DNA of 7,386 bases from CAYVZZ01 sp964456185 (GCA_964456185.1 CAYVZZ010000114.1:1-7386); one strand, 5' to 3'; positions 1 to 7,228 are shown, counted from the first letter of the stretch. Program-made: numbers and translations. Notes: generated by a model from the letters alone, not told the origin.

Positions 1-681
1 GATATCGCCATTCATTAGGATCAATGGTAAATCGGGCAAATTATCGGGAAGTAATCCCAGTGCGCCACCTGTGCCAAGCGGGGTGTCTTCATGGACGTAG
101 TGAATGTCCACGCCCCATTTACGGCCATCATCAAAGTATTCGTGAATCACCTCGGGCATATAATGGGTAGACACAAAAAAATTGCTGAAGCCCAGTGCAC
201 GAAAGCGAAGCACAATGTGCTCTAACATCGGCTTTTGCCCTACTCTCAACATTGGTTTCGGACAATGATCAGTCAATGGCCGTAACCGCGTACCAAAACC
301 ACCGGCCATGATAAAAACTGGGTTGTCTCGAGCCTGAGGTTGCATAGCCTGGTGCAATGTTTCTAAGCCAATAACCCTTTCACCTTCATCAACTATTGGA
401 ATAGCTGTTAAGTCATGCTCACTCATTAGAGCCAATCGTTGTTCCCGTGAACTTCCCTTAATGGCAGTAATAGGATTTCTGTTCATCACGGCACCAACAG
501 AGTCCTGCATGTTGGCGTCTTTGAGTAGCGCACGACGAATGTCACCATCAGTTAGGGTGCCAAGCAACCGATTTGATTCATCTGTGACGACTCCAATACG
601 CAAAGATCCTTTATCCAAGGCACGCATCGCCTCGCGGATACTTGTAGTCTGACTGAGAATGGTGGATTGCCAATTTTTCAT
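1..681 (-). CDS. CBS-domain nucleotidyltransferase, PtmE-like (3' end outside window)
   Basis: The visible 227 residues hold two CBS-type segments (about residues 7-62 and 65-118; the first has the GTLTDGDIRRALL pattern) followed by a nucleotidyltransferase fold. That fold starts near residue 123 with the signature AGGFGTRLRPLT (126-137) and PKPM (141-144), then EDTPLGTGGAL (198-208) and NGD (224-226), whose Asp normally binds metal. The gene runs off the left edge; family members are about 350 residues, so roughly 120 are missing. The codon before the ATG is an in-frame TAG, so this is the first possible start; the ribosome site is weak. In Campylobacter jejuni, PtmE of this architecture transfers a nucleotide to glucosamine-1-phosphate to make the GDP-sugar precursor of legionaminic acid. 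A role in supplying the nucleotide sugar here is inferred from that family and from the neighbours. It could instead charge another hexose-1-phosphate. It lies 58 bases downstream of neuC, the largest gap in the block. Confidence 0.88.
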   Translation of the reverse strand, partial: MKNWQSTILSQTTSIREAMRALDKGSLRIGVVTDESNRLLGTLTDGDIRRALLKDANMQDSVGAVMNRNPITAIKGSSREQRLALMSEHDLTAIPIVDEGERVIGLETLHQAMQPQARDNPVFIMAGGFGTRLRPLTDHCPKPMLRVGQKPMLEHIVLRFRALGFSNFFVSTHYMPEVIHEYFDDGRKWGVDIHYVHEDTPLGTGGALGLLPDNLPDLPLILMNGDI

Positions 682-739
682 CTAATGCTTACCGATTAAC
701 TTGTCTTTAAACGAACCGTTTACCCAGAGCAAAAGCTTG

Positions 740-1921
740 TTACAGCGCCCAGTTTATATTGTAGAAAGATTTCTTGAGTAACTGTGCCAGATTAGTGTCT
801 TTGATAACTTCTACAATCTTCTTGCTAGCACATCCATCGCCATATGGGTTAACAGTTTTCTTAAGCTGTTGTTGAAACGCAACGGAATAAAGCGTTTCCA
901 CTGCAGCGGAGATAGATGTTTTTTCTGGTTCACAATCGATCACACTTGTCGCCTTTACGCGGCCTTTTTGACGATCACCAATATTCACTGTAGCAGTGTT
1001 AAAACTTGGCGCTTCCGCCAGACCACTTGAGCTATTACCTACCACGGCATCAACAAACTGTAAGGCACTTAAGTAACGCAATTGCCCCAAAGAAGTGAAT
1101 TCAACCGATGTGTTAGGATGATTGGCGACGTAACCATCTATCATTCGATTGATAACACGTCCGTCTGTGTCGCTGTTCGCCTTTGTAAAGATAATGTGGG
1201 TATTTTCCAATTCATCCAGTGCGTTCAACAGCTCCTGGAATTGCTGCTGTGATGTGGAGTTTTCTAACGTAACGGGATGAAAAGTAACCAACAGGTTCTT
1301 TTCTCCAAGGTCAAAATCAATCGACTTCTCAAATACCTGTTTGTTTAAAAGATCCAATCTTTTAATGTTTTCTATGCCCATTCCTCCCACATTAAAAACA
1401 CGACTCGGGTGCTCTCCCAATTGAATGACACGTTTACGATATTCTTCAGTAGCCGTGAAATGTAGATGGCTCATTTTAGTAATACTATGGCGAATTGATT
1501 CATCAAAAGCACCTTCCGTTGTTTCACCTCCATGCAAGTGGGCAACAGGAATACGTGCAATCATCGCAGCACTGACAGCAGAAAAGATCTCGTAACGATC
1601 ACCCAATACCACTAACAAATCGGGGTTTAACTCATCATAGGCCTCAGCAAAGCCAATTTGGGCCAAGCCCATCGATTTGCTGACGCCAATTGACGTATCG
1701 CTAGATAGCAGCATTTCTATCTTCTTATCAATATGAAATTCTTTTTCAATTGCTTGATAAGTCAGCCCAAACTCTGGGCTTAGGTGCATACCTGTTACGA
1801 CTAGCTGCAGCTCAAGCTCATCATCTTGCTGGATTTCTTTCATTAGCCAGTAAAGCAAGCCATATTCAGCACGGGTGCCGGTTACTACGCAGATTTTTTT
1901 CTTGCGTGCATTATTTCCCAT
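740..1921 (-). CDS. neuC: UDP-GlcNAc 2-epimerase (hydrolysing), NeuC/LegG family
   Basis: This is a full-length 393-residue GT-B-fold epimerase. It has TGTRAEYG (14-21), LGDRYE (106-111), HLHGGE (128-133), TFHP (213-216), the GNSSSGLAE loop (295-303) and NIGDRQKGR (313-321), all hallmarks of hydrolysing sugar-nucleotide 2-epimerases. The family inverts C2 of an N-acetylglucosamine-type nucleotide sugar and releases the nucleotide, leaving the free manno-configured sugar that NeuB uses. With legB and legC nearby, the substrate is more likely the 2,4-diacetamido-2,4,6-trideoxyglucose nucleotide (LegG activity) than plain UDP-GlcNAc; sequence alone does not settle this. The reading frame is open upstream to an ATG at 1960, but the ATG at 1921 is preferred: it has a strong ribosome site 8 bases upstream and puts the TGTRAEYG motif at the usual distance from the N-terminus. 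The start lies inside the 3' end of the AlbA_2 gene (11-base overlap). Confidence 0.93.
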   Translation of the reverse strand: MGNNARKKKICVVTGTRAEYGLLYWLMKEIQQDDELELQLVVTGMHLSPEFGLTYQAIEKEFHIDKKIEMLLSSDTSIGVSKSMGLAQIGFAEAYDELNPDLLVVLGDRYEIFSAVSAAMIARIPVAHLHGGETTEGAFDESIRHSITKMSHLHFTATEEYRKRVIQLGEHPSRVFNVGGMGIENIKRLDLLNKQVFEKSIDFDLGEKNLLVTFHPVTLENSTSQQQFQELLNALDELENTHIIFTKANSDTDGRVINRMIDGYVANHPNTSVEFTSLGQLRYLSALQFVDAVVGNSSSGLAEAPSFNTATVNIGDRQKGRVKATSVIDCEPEKTSISAAVETLYSVAFQQQLKKTVNPYGDGCASKKIVEVIKDTNLAQLLKKSFYNINWAL

Positions 1922-3323
1922 TATTAAGCACCTCCCAATGCCCTGCCTTGGTGCTGCCAACCCGCTTTATGAAATTTAATTTTCGAAGTTCAGATAGGTG
2001 TTGATTGATAGTGCCATCTGCCTTGTTTAGCTGCTTTGCTAACTCAGCACGTGTTATACGTGAGTTTTGCTTTAAAAGTATTAAAATGTCTCTTTTTGTT
2101 CCACTAATAGTAGTAGCGGTTTCTTGAGCGGTTTCTTGAGCGGTTTCTTGAGCGGTTTTTATTTCAACGCGAAACACTTCACCTTCTTCAATGACCGGGT
2201 CGCTACCACCATAGGCCTTGGCATATTTATAAAGATTTTTAACACCACTACCCAGCTCATCGGCAAAGCCTATTTCACGAAAAATCTTGGCAATGGTTGG
2301 GTTCTTCGGATATGGCGAGAAGTTGTCTGGCGTGAGCTGGCCATAGGTGTTCGGGATGGTGGCATTTTCGAAGAATACGCTGTTCTTCTCAATCACCATT
2401 TTGGCCACAAAGGCACTGCTGTATTCTCTATGAATCAGGCTGTTGGCAATAGCTTCACGGAAAATCTTGTCTCTTAAGCTAATTCGCACATCACCTTCTA
2501 GGTAAAAAGGGTCGTTTAGGTGTTTGCGCACGAACTCAGCCATACGGTGATAGCTTTCAATCAAGTTGGTTTCGACTATTTCTCTATCGTCATAGCGGTC
2601 TAAATTAATTTTTCTTAAAATCAAATCGGTTTTGTGGTGTGGCAACACATTTAGGATAGTTTCGGGCTTACCAAACAATAAAATTGCAGCCAAGGTAAAG
2701 CCTTCTTGCTTGTTTATTTTATCAGATCGATACAATCCTGCGCTTTTAAACAGTTCAAGATCGCTCATGTTTTGCCAAGGGTGTTCGTCCATTCTTCGAT
2801 TGGCAGCCATCATCCTGGCTTTTTTAACGAGCTCTAGATCAAGATCCTCAAACGTGGCGTAGGGGTAAATTCTGTCTTCGGTGTAAACATTTTGCTTGTT
2901 TAAGTATAGCCGAGCGATATTGGCGTTCTGGCCTGTGATGTTAATATCGCTTTCGTTGTTCCTGTCGAATATTTTGCCAGCTAATGTATGCACCTGATGG
3001 CTTTTCGGCACTTCAATATGCAGCACTAACTTGCCATCAATCGTCAGCTTATCAACAGTAAGGTATAACGGTGGCGAGAGCCTTTGAGCATTATTAACCG
3101 TCGTTACAAAGTTTTTCTCTATCTGTTCTGCTGCGCTTTTTTCAACGCCGAGGATTACGCCATTATCCTTTACTCCTAAAAACAAATGACCACCCGCACG
3201 ATTGGCAAAAGCGCACACGATTTCATACACATCTTTGTTTAGCTGTGTGCGTGATTCTTTAAACTCAACGCTTAAGCCTTCGCCCTGAGCTATTAACTTT
3301 TTTAGGGGTTCGAGCTTATTCAT
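1911..3323 (-). CDS. AlbA_2 (Schlafen-type) / HATPase_c_4 / winged-helix protein, putative transcriptional regulator
   Basis: The 470-residue protein has three parts. An N-terminal AlbA_2 domain (about 14-130) contains GEGLSVEFKES (14-24), CAFANRAGG (37-45) and FLGVKDNG (48-55). A C-terminal ATPase-like segment (about 285-385) contains REAIANSLIHREYS (289-302) and FADELGSGVKN (353-363). A winged-helix domain (about 408-468) has a recognition region TRAELAKQLNKADGTINQHL (424-443). The linker 390-403 is a TAQE tandem repeat; members of this family often carry repetitive linkers here. Such proteins are annotated as ATP-binding putative transcriptional regulators, usually found in accessory regions; the ligand and target are unknown. 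It has no recognisable step in nonulosonate synthesis. Its ATG overlaps the neuB stop (ATGA) and its 3' end overlaps neuC by 11 bases, so it should be co-transcribed with the pathway. No frameshift or truncation is visible. Sampled lines look more AT-rich than neuB and legC. Regulation of this operon is conjecture. Confidence 0.9.
   Translation of the reverse strand: MNKLEPLKKLIAQGEGLSVEFKESRTQLNKDVYEIVCAFANRAGGHLFLGVKDNGVILGVEKSAAEQIEKNFVTTVNNAQRLSPPLYLTVDKLTIDGKLVLHIEVPKSHQVHTLAGKIFDRNNESDINITGQNANIARLYLNKQNVYTEDRIYPYATFEDLDLELVKKARMMAANRRMDEHPWQNMSDLELFKSAGLYRSDKINKQEGFTLAAILLFGKPETILNVLPHHKTDLILRKINLDRYDDREIVETNLIESYHRMAEFVRKHLNDPFYLEGDVRISLRDKIFREAIANSLIHREYSSAFVAKMVIEKNSVFFENATIPNTYGQLTPDNFSPYPKNPTIAKIFREIGFADELGSGVKNLYKYAKAYGGSDPVIEEGEVFRVEIKTAQETAQETAQETATTISGTKRDILILLKQNSRITRAELAKQLNKADGTINQHLSELRKLNFIKRVGSTKAGHWEVLNNGK
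1930..1936 (-). promoter_or_regulatory. Strong ribosome binding site for neuC
   Basis: On the minus strand the sequence reads GGGAGGT, then an 8-base spacer GCTTAATA, then ATG at 1921. It is the best Shine-Dalgarno match I see in the window, and it lies within the coding sequence of the upstream AlbA_2 gene. It decides the neuC start against the upstream ATG at 1960. Confidence 0.8.
2116..2158 (-). repeat. 12-bp in-frame tandem repeat, three perfect copies plus a 7-base partial copy
   Basis: The plus-strand unit is gcggtttcttga at 2116-2127, 2128-2139 and 2140-2151, followed by gcggttt at 2152-2158. On the coding strand it encodes repeated TAQE in the linker between the ATPase-like and winged-helix domains of the AlbA_2 protein. 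The unit is a multiple of three, so gain or loss of copies would change linker length without a frameshift. Confidence 0.95.
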
Positions 3324-4318
3324 AGCAGCTCGTCTTCTGCATAGTCTTTTTGTGCGACCGTGCCAATAATCTCATCCCAGCGCATGGGGCTAATACCGGT
3401 GCCGGGGCGTTTTATCGCTAGGTTATCTTCGGTGAATACGTCGCCCTTTTTGATGGCAACGTTTGCCACCAATGATTTACGCGCGATGGGTTTATTTTTG
3501 GCTTCACTGGGGCTGGGCTGCTTGATGGGGCTGCCCAGAGCCTGCTCAATATGGCGGATACTCGCCACCATAGCGGATAATTCGTGTGGCTCTAGGCTGG
3601 CTTTGTGGTCAGGGCCTTCCATGTTGCGATTGAGCGTGAAATGCTTTTCGATAACACGGGCACCTAATGCGACGGCAGCAATAGGTACTTCGATGCCCGG
3701 TGTGTGGTCGCTATAGCCATGGGGCAAATCAAATGCTCGGCCTAGTGTTTGCATGGCGCGCAGGTTTACATCACAAAATGGGGTGGGATATTCCGTGTTG
3801 GCATGTAGCACTGTGATGTTGTTTCGAGTGGTACCAGCTTCTACCAGCACGTTGATTGCTGCTTCTACCTCGCCCAATGTGCCCATGCCGGTTGATAAGA
3901 CGATTTTTTTATCTAGCCGCCCTATGTGACGCAAATATGGCAAATTGGTTATCTCGCCGCTTGGGATTTTGAATGTACTCAACCCCATACCATGAAGAAG
4001 TTCGATGCTGTCGTGATCAAACGGCGTAGAAAGAAATTCTATATTTTGCGCACGGCAGTATGCCATCAACTCATGATGTGCGGCTTCATCCAGCTCTAAT
4101 TTTTTGATCATGTCGAGCTGAGATTCTGAGGCTTCTGTTGTTTGCTTTTGATACTCAGCTTTTTGCGCACGCTTGCTTACTAGTTTAGACGCCTTAAACG
4201 TTTGAAATTTTACCGCATCTGCCCCGGCGTTTACTGCTGCATCGACCAATTGCTTTGCCAAATCCATGCTGCCATTATGGTTAACGCCCGCTTCCGCGAT
4301 GATGTAAACGTGTTTCAT
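3320..4318 (-). CDS. neuB: N-acetylneuraminate/legionaminate synthase (NeuB/LegI family)
   Basis: This 332-residue protein is a complete nonulosonate synthase, which condenses phosphoenolpyruvate with an N-acetylmannosamine-type sugar. The TIM barrel (about 5-260) starts with IIAEAGVNHNGS (6-17), then VKFQTFK (36-42), STPFD (97-101), FKIPSGEITNLP (116-127), LSTGMGT (141-147) and TEYPTP (175-180). It contains the two presumed metal-binding histidines, H205 in GYSDHTPG and H226 in EKHFT. The C-terminal SAF (antifreeze-like) domain (about 276-332) includes KRPGTGISP (303-311); R304 aligns by spacing with the SAF-domain arginine known to contact the N-acetyl group in the Neisseria enzyme. Neighbouring legB/legC genes point to 2,4-diacetamido-2,4,6-trideoxymannose as substrate, giving a legionaminic acid-like product (LegI), rather than ManNAc. 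The ATG overlaps the preceding acetyltransferase stop (ATGA, 4315-4318) and a GGGAAG ribosome site lies 9 bases upstream. Confidence 0.95.
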   Translation of the reverse strand: MKHVYIIAEAGVNHNGSMDLAKQLVDAAVNAGADAVKFQTFKASKLVSKRAQKAEYQKQTTEASESQLDMIKKLELDEAAHHELMAYCRAQNIEFLSTPFDHDSIELLHGMGLSTFKIPSGEITNLPYLRHIGRLDKKIVLSTGMGTLGEVEAAINVLVEAGTTRNNITVLHANTEYPTPFCDVNLRAMQTLGRAFDLPHGYSDHTPGIEVPIAAVALGARVIEKHFTLNRNMEGPDHKASLEPHELSAMVASIRHIEQALGSPIKQPSPSEAKNKPIARKSLVANVAIKKGDVFTEDNLAIKRPGTGISPMRWDEIIGTVAQKDYAEDELL

Positions 4319-4893
4319 TTCGCTAAACTTCCCGCTTTGATGAAATGATCTATGCTTGTGTATTGAACGCTGGTCGCGTTGCTACCAACAAAGGTGCCTT
4401 CTTTCACTTCAACCCCGCCGTTGATTACAGCAGCGGTGGATATATGGCAATGATCGTGAATTTTTGCATCGTGTTCGATCAGTGCTTTAGTGTTAACGAC
4501 ACAATTGTTGCCTACATTAGCGTTAGCATTAACCAACGCGCCATGCATAACAACAGTGCCCTGCCCTATTTGTGCATGCTTTGACACATAGGCCAGAGGG
4601 GAAATGATGGCAGGCAATGTAAAGCCAATTTGCTGTAATTTTTTGAATAGCTCAAGCCGCACCTTACAACTTTTAATTTGCCCAACGGTGACAAGCGCGT
4701 ACGAATACCTGCTTACCAGCTCGGGCAGTTGCTGATCGGAAGCGATTACGGGATAACCCATCACATGATCGCCTATACGATCTGGCATATCGATAATACC
4801 AGCGATACCAAATCGATTTTCTTGTTCGATAACGTCAATTACGCTCCGGCAATGGCCGCCACCGCCTACCAGCAAAAGATTTGACCGACTCAT
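4315..4893 (-). CDS. PglD/NeuD-family sugar O/N-acyltransferase
   Basis: The 192-residue protein has a Rossmann-like PglD_N domain with LLLVGGGGHCRSVIDVIE (6-23), then a left-handed beta-helix of hexapeptide repeats (about 98-175). The catalytic-type histidine is H141 in IEHDAKIHDHCHIS (139-152), matching the EHD base motif of Campylobacter PglD. Given its position between legC and neuB, the likely job is acetyl-CoA-dependent N-acetylation of the 4-amino group made by LegC (the LegH step); O-acetylation of the finished nonulosonate, as by NeuD, is the alternative. An in-frame ATG exists at 5007, but the start at 4893 is chosen because it immediately precedes the Rossmann motif and overlaps the legC stop as TGATG; the upstream 38 residues would be a read-through of legC sequence. 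The C-terminus ends at KAGSLAK and lacks the usual VVGNPAK-like tail, so the protein is somewhat short for the family. Confidence 0.9.
   Translation of the reverse strand: MSRSNLLLVGGGGHCRSVIDVIEQENRFGIAGIIDMPDRIGDHVMGYPVIASDQQLPELVSRYSYALVTVGQIKSCKVRLELFKKLQQIGFTLPAIISPLAYVSKHAQIGQGTVVMHGALVNANANVGNNCVVNTKALIEHDAKIHDHCHISTAAVINGGVEVKEGTFVGSNATSVQYTSIDHFIKAGSLAK
4328..4333 (-). promoter_or_regulatory. Ribosome binding site for neuB
   Basis: The minus strand reads GGGAAG with a 9-base spacer before the ATG at 4318. It lies inside the last codons of the upstream acetyltransferase gene, so neuB may be translated both by coupling through ATGA and by independent initiation. Confidence 0.55.
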
Positions 4894-6035
4894 CAGATGA
4901 CCGCCGAGCTTGGTAAATTCACCAAATGAGCTTCCGCTTTCTCTGACTCCGTCAGCTCTCCACGCAGCGCATCCTGAAACATTGGCAGACGGTGCATAAG
5001 CTGCCATACAGGCCGTGTCATTACACCCTGTTTATTTGTCACCTCCAGCAATTGATTCCGTGACTCCGCATCTGGGCAGTACACTGCGTTAAGCCAGTAG
5101 TTGGATTTAGCGTACTCGGGTTCTTCGACAAAATGGTAATCTGAGCCCTCAAAGAAAGCTTTATAGCGCATAGCGATTTCTCGCTTATTGGCTAGCTTTT
5201 GCTCGATTTTTTCCAATTGCGCACAACCAAGCGCGGCATTGAGATTTGGCATGCGGTAGTTGAAGCCCGGCTCGTCGTGGTAGAACTCATAAGGGTGCGG
5301 CCGCTTTGCCGTGGTGGTGACATATTTAGCATGCTCACCTTCCGAATAGTCACGGCATAGCAACATACCGCCCCCGCCGGTAGTAATGATTTTATTGCCA
5401 TTGAAGCTGACTGCACCGAAGCGACCCAGTGTGCCTGTGTGCTGGCCTTTATAATAAGAGCCTAGGCTCTCAGCAGCGTCTTCAATGAGTGACAAATACC
5501 ACTTATCTGCAACGGCTAATAATTCATCCAGTTTGGCGGGATGACCAAAGGTGTGCATAGGCAATATTGCCTTGATGGCTGCACCCGATGCTTTATGAAT
5601 GCACACACCTTCGTTGTTTATTTCTGCATTGTCCGCCAACCATTGTTGAGTGGCGTCGGGACACAAACCAAAGCTATTTGGTTCAATATCAATAAAAACT
5701 GGCTTAGCGCCGATGTGATATAGGGCATTGCAAGTGGCCACAAACGTTAATGCTTGTGTGATAACGAGATCCCCAGCTCGCACATCGGACAAATAAAGCG
5801 CAGTATGAAGCGTGGCGGTGCCATTCATCGCGGCCACCGCTTTTTCTGTGCCTGTGAGAGCCTCTATATCCTGCTCAAATTGGTTAACAAATTTACCCAC
5901 GCTGGAAACAAAGGTGCTGTCGATTGTTTCGGCCAAATAGGGCTTCTCATTACCGGTAAATATTGGAGCATGCAGTGGCACAAAATTATCCGTTGCATAG
6001 ATGTCTCTGACAAGCTCAATGAGTTGTTTTTCCAT
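4893..6035 (-). CDS. legC: LegC-family PLP-dependent nucleotide-sugar aminotransferase
   Basis: This is a full-length 380-residue fold-type I sugar aminotransferase of the DegT/DnrJ/EryC1 family. Visible motifs are NGTATLHTAL (71-80), QALTFVATCNA (94-104), PMHTFGHPA (159-167), IEDAAESLGS (184-193; D186 contacts the PLP pyridine nitrogen in this family) and SFNGNKIITTGGGG (210-223), where K215 is the expected PLP Schiff-base lysine. The family transfers an amino group, usually from glutamate, to the C4 keto group of a 4-keto-6-deoxy sugar nucleotide. The N-terminal extension before TGNEKPYL (27-34) and the neighbour legB place it with LegC rather than with PseC. Its ATG overlaps the legB stop as TAATG and its stop overlaps the next start as TGATG, so it is probably translationally coupled on both sides; its own ribosome site is weak. 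Confidence 0.92.
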   Translation of the reverse strand: MEKQLIELVRDIYATDNFVPLHAPIFTGNEKPYLAETIDSTFVSSVGKFVNQFEQDIEALTGTEKAVAAMNGTATLHTALYLSDVRAGDLVITQALTFVATCNALYHIGAKPVFIDIEPNSFGLCPDATQQWLADNAEINNEGVCIHKASGAAIKAILPMHTFGHPAKLDELLAVADKWYLSLIEDAAESLGSYYKGQHTGTLGRFGAVSFNGNKIITTGGGGMLLCRDYSEGEHAKYVTTTAKRPHPYEFYHDEPGFNYRMPNLNAALGCAQLEKIEQKLANKREIAMRYKAFFEGSDYHFVEEPEYAKSNYWLNAVYCPDAESRNQLLEVTNKQGVMTRPVWQLMHRLPMFQDALRGELTESEKAEAHLVNLPSSAVI

Positions 6036-7228
6036 TACATTTTACCGTCTAAATATTTGCCGGTTTCTTTGTGCGCGAAATCTGGGATCATCTCGAAAAA
6101 TAGCTTAACAAGGGATTCTTTGTCCCAAATTAGGTTTTTCTTCATCTGGCTTATTGTATTCTCGAAATGCTCAAGCTTCTCAGCATCATAGACAGGTTCA
6201 TTTTTAACAATGCCAAGGTTGTGGAAACGCTCTAAATCTAGTGTTTCACTATCTGTGAAGAATTCCTCGAAATCCTTCTCGCCTGTTGTATCACTGCCTG
6301 TAAACAGGCATGGCCAACGAGATTGATCACCGGGATTATCCTTAAAGAAATCACGTGCTTCATCTTCACTCTCACAAATATAGGGCGTGTAGCCACGCTG
6401 CTTGAGGTATTTCTCTGCAATACTTGAAAACGTAATGAGATGAAGGTTTTTGCTAAGCTTGGGGAAAAAGATGTCACGATTACCGCCAAAGATGCAGCTC
6501 ATCAAACAGAGCTCGCCAGATTCTTGGGGCGTGACAAAATAACGTTTGATGTCGTTTGGTGCACCGATTGGTTGGTGCTTAAGTAAACGCTGATTGAAGC
6601 TGTGTAGTAACGAACCATCCGAAAAGGCGACATTGGCAAAACGTGCAGTCGATAGCTTGATGTCTTCGCTTCGTTGCATCAAGAACATTTCCATGATGCG
6701 CTTACTGGCTCCCATCATGTTAACCGGGTTCGCGGCCTTATCGGTTGATACACAGAAGTACTTCTTTACCCCTTTCTCGACACACTGACGCAGCGTTTTG
6801 TCTGTGTTGAATACATTTACCTCGATCATGCGCATTAAGGTGTAGGGGTCTTTTTCACTACGAACATGCTTTAACGCTGAAAGGTTTAATACATAGTCGT
6901 ACTTGCCATCTGCTTTGAAGAAGGCATCGTATTCATCCGAGCCGACATCCAACGCAAAAGTTTTGAATTCACCACTTATGTAGCCAAAGGAACTACGGAT
7001 GTCACGCACCAATTCAGCTAGATTATTTTCACTGAGATCGACCACATGCAATTTTTGTGGCTTACGTTTGAAAATTTCCTTAGTAACGGCTTGGCCGATA
7101 GAACCTGCTCCACCAATAACCAGAAAACGAGACGTTGAGACTGCGTCTGATAGTTCTTTGGCACGTTGAGTGACGTCATCCAACAACAATGGATCTGTTC
7201 GGCCTATCAACTGTAGTACGTTTAACAT
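6035..7228 (-). CDS. legB: FlaA1/CapD-type nucleotide-sugar 4,6-dehydratase (LegB role)
   Basis: This 397-residue protein is a polysaccharide-biosynthesis SDR dehydratase. The NAD(P)-binding motif is IGGAGSIG (38-45), followed by VVDLSENNL (62-70) and LNLSALKHVRSEKDP (114-128). The active site STDKAANPVNMMGASK (161-176) has Met172 in place of the usual SDR tyrosine and Lys176 four residues later. This MxxxK arrangement with D163 and K164 matches FlaA1/PglF-type UDP-GlcNAc 4,6-dehydratases. The reaction expected is oxidation at C4 and loss of water across C5-C6, giving a 4-keto-6-deoxy sugar for LegC. No membrane segments are seen, so it resembles the soluble FlaA1 form rather than long PglF-type proteins; an extra region (about 280-397) follows the core. 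The symbol rests on context with legC; retention (LegB) versus inversion (PseB) at C5 cannot be read from the sequence. The ATG at 7228 has a TAAGGT ribosome site. Confidence 0.88.
   Translation of the reverse strand: MLNVLQLIGRTDPLLLDDVTQRAKELSDAVSTSRFLVIGGAGSIGQAVTKEIFKRKPQKLHVVDLSENNLAELVRDIRSSFGYISGEFKTFALDVGSDEYDAFFKADGKYDYVLNLSALKHVRSEKDPYTLMRMIEVNVFNTDKTLRQCVEKGVKKYFCVSTDKAANPVNMMGASKRIMEMFLMQRSEDIKLSTARFANVAFSDGSLLHSFNQRLLKHQPIGAPNDIKRYFVTPQESGELCLMSCIFGGNRDIFFPKLSKNLHLITFSSIAEKYLKQRGYTPYICESEDEARDFFKDNPGDQSRWPCLFTGSDTTGEKDFEEFFTDSETLDLERFHNLGIVKNEPVYDAEKLEHFENTISQMKKNLIWDKESLVKLFFEMIPDFAHKETGKYLDGKM

Noticed and set aside
708..722. Inverted repeat TAAACG-AAC-CGTTTA in the gap between neuC and the nucleotidyltransferase gene, considered as a terminator or processing hairpin.
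   Set aside because: The stem is only 6 base pairs with two G:C pairs, and no T-run follows on the minus strand. Too weak to call.
1922..1960. Longer neuC start at 1960, adding 13 residues.
   Set aside because: The added residues lie within AlbA_2 coding sequence, do not resemble a NeuC N-terminus, and the strong GGGAGGT site points to the ATG at 1921.
1911..3323. AlbA_2 gene as a transposase, phage gene or part of a mobile element.
   Set aside because: No transposase or integrase motif, no terminal inverted repeats or flanking duplications, and the gene meshes with its neighbours by coding overlaps.
740..4318. Plain N-acetylneuraminic acid (Neu5Ac) synthesis from neuB and neuC.
   Set aside because: An adjacent 4,6-dehydratase and a LegC-type aminotransferase in the same coupled block indicate a 6-deoxy, 4-amino precursor. 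Not excluded by sequence, but less likely.
4894..5007. Longer acetyltransferase start at 5007, adding 38 residues.
   Set aside because: The extension lies entirely inside legC in another frame, looks like out-of-frame sequence, and the TGATG overlap gives a better start at 4893.
461..6788. Open frames of 60-145 codons on the plus strand, and short minus-strand frames inside legC and legB.
   Set aside because: All lie opposite or within well-supported genes, have no recognisable domain and no consistent ribosome sites; they are shadows.
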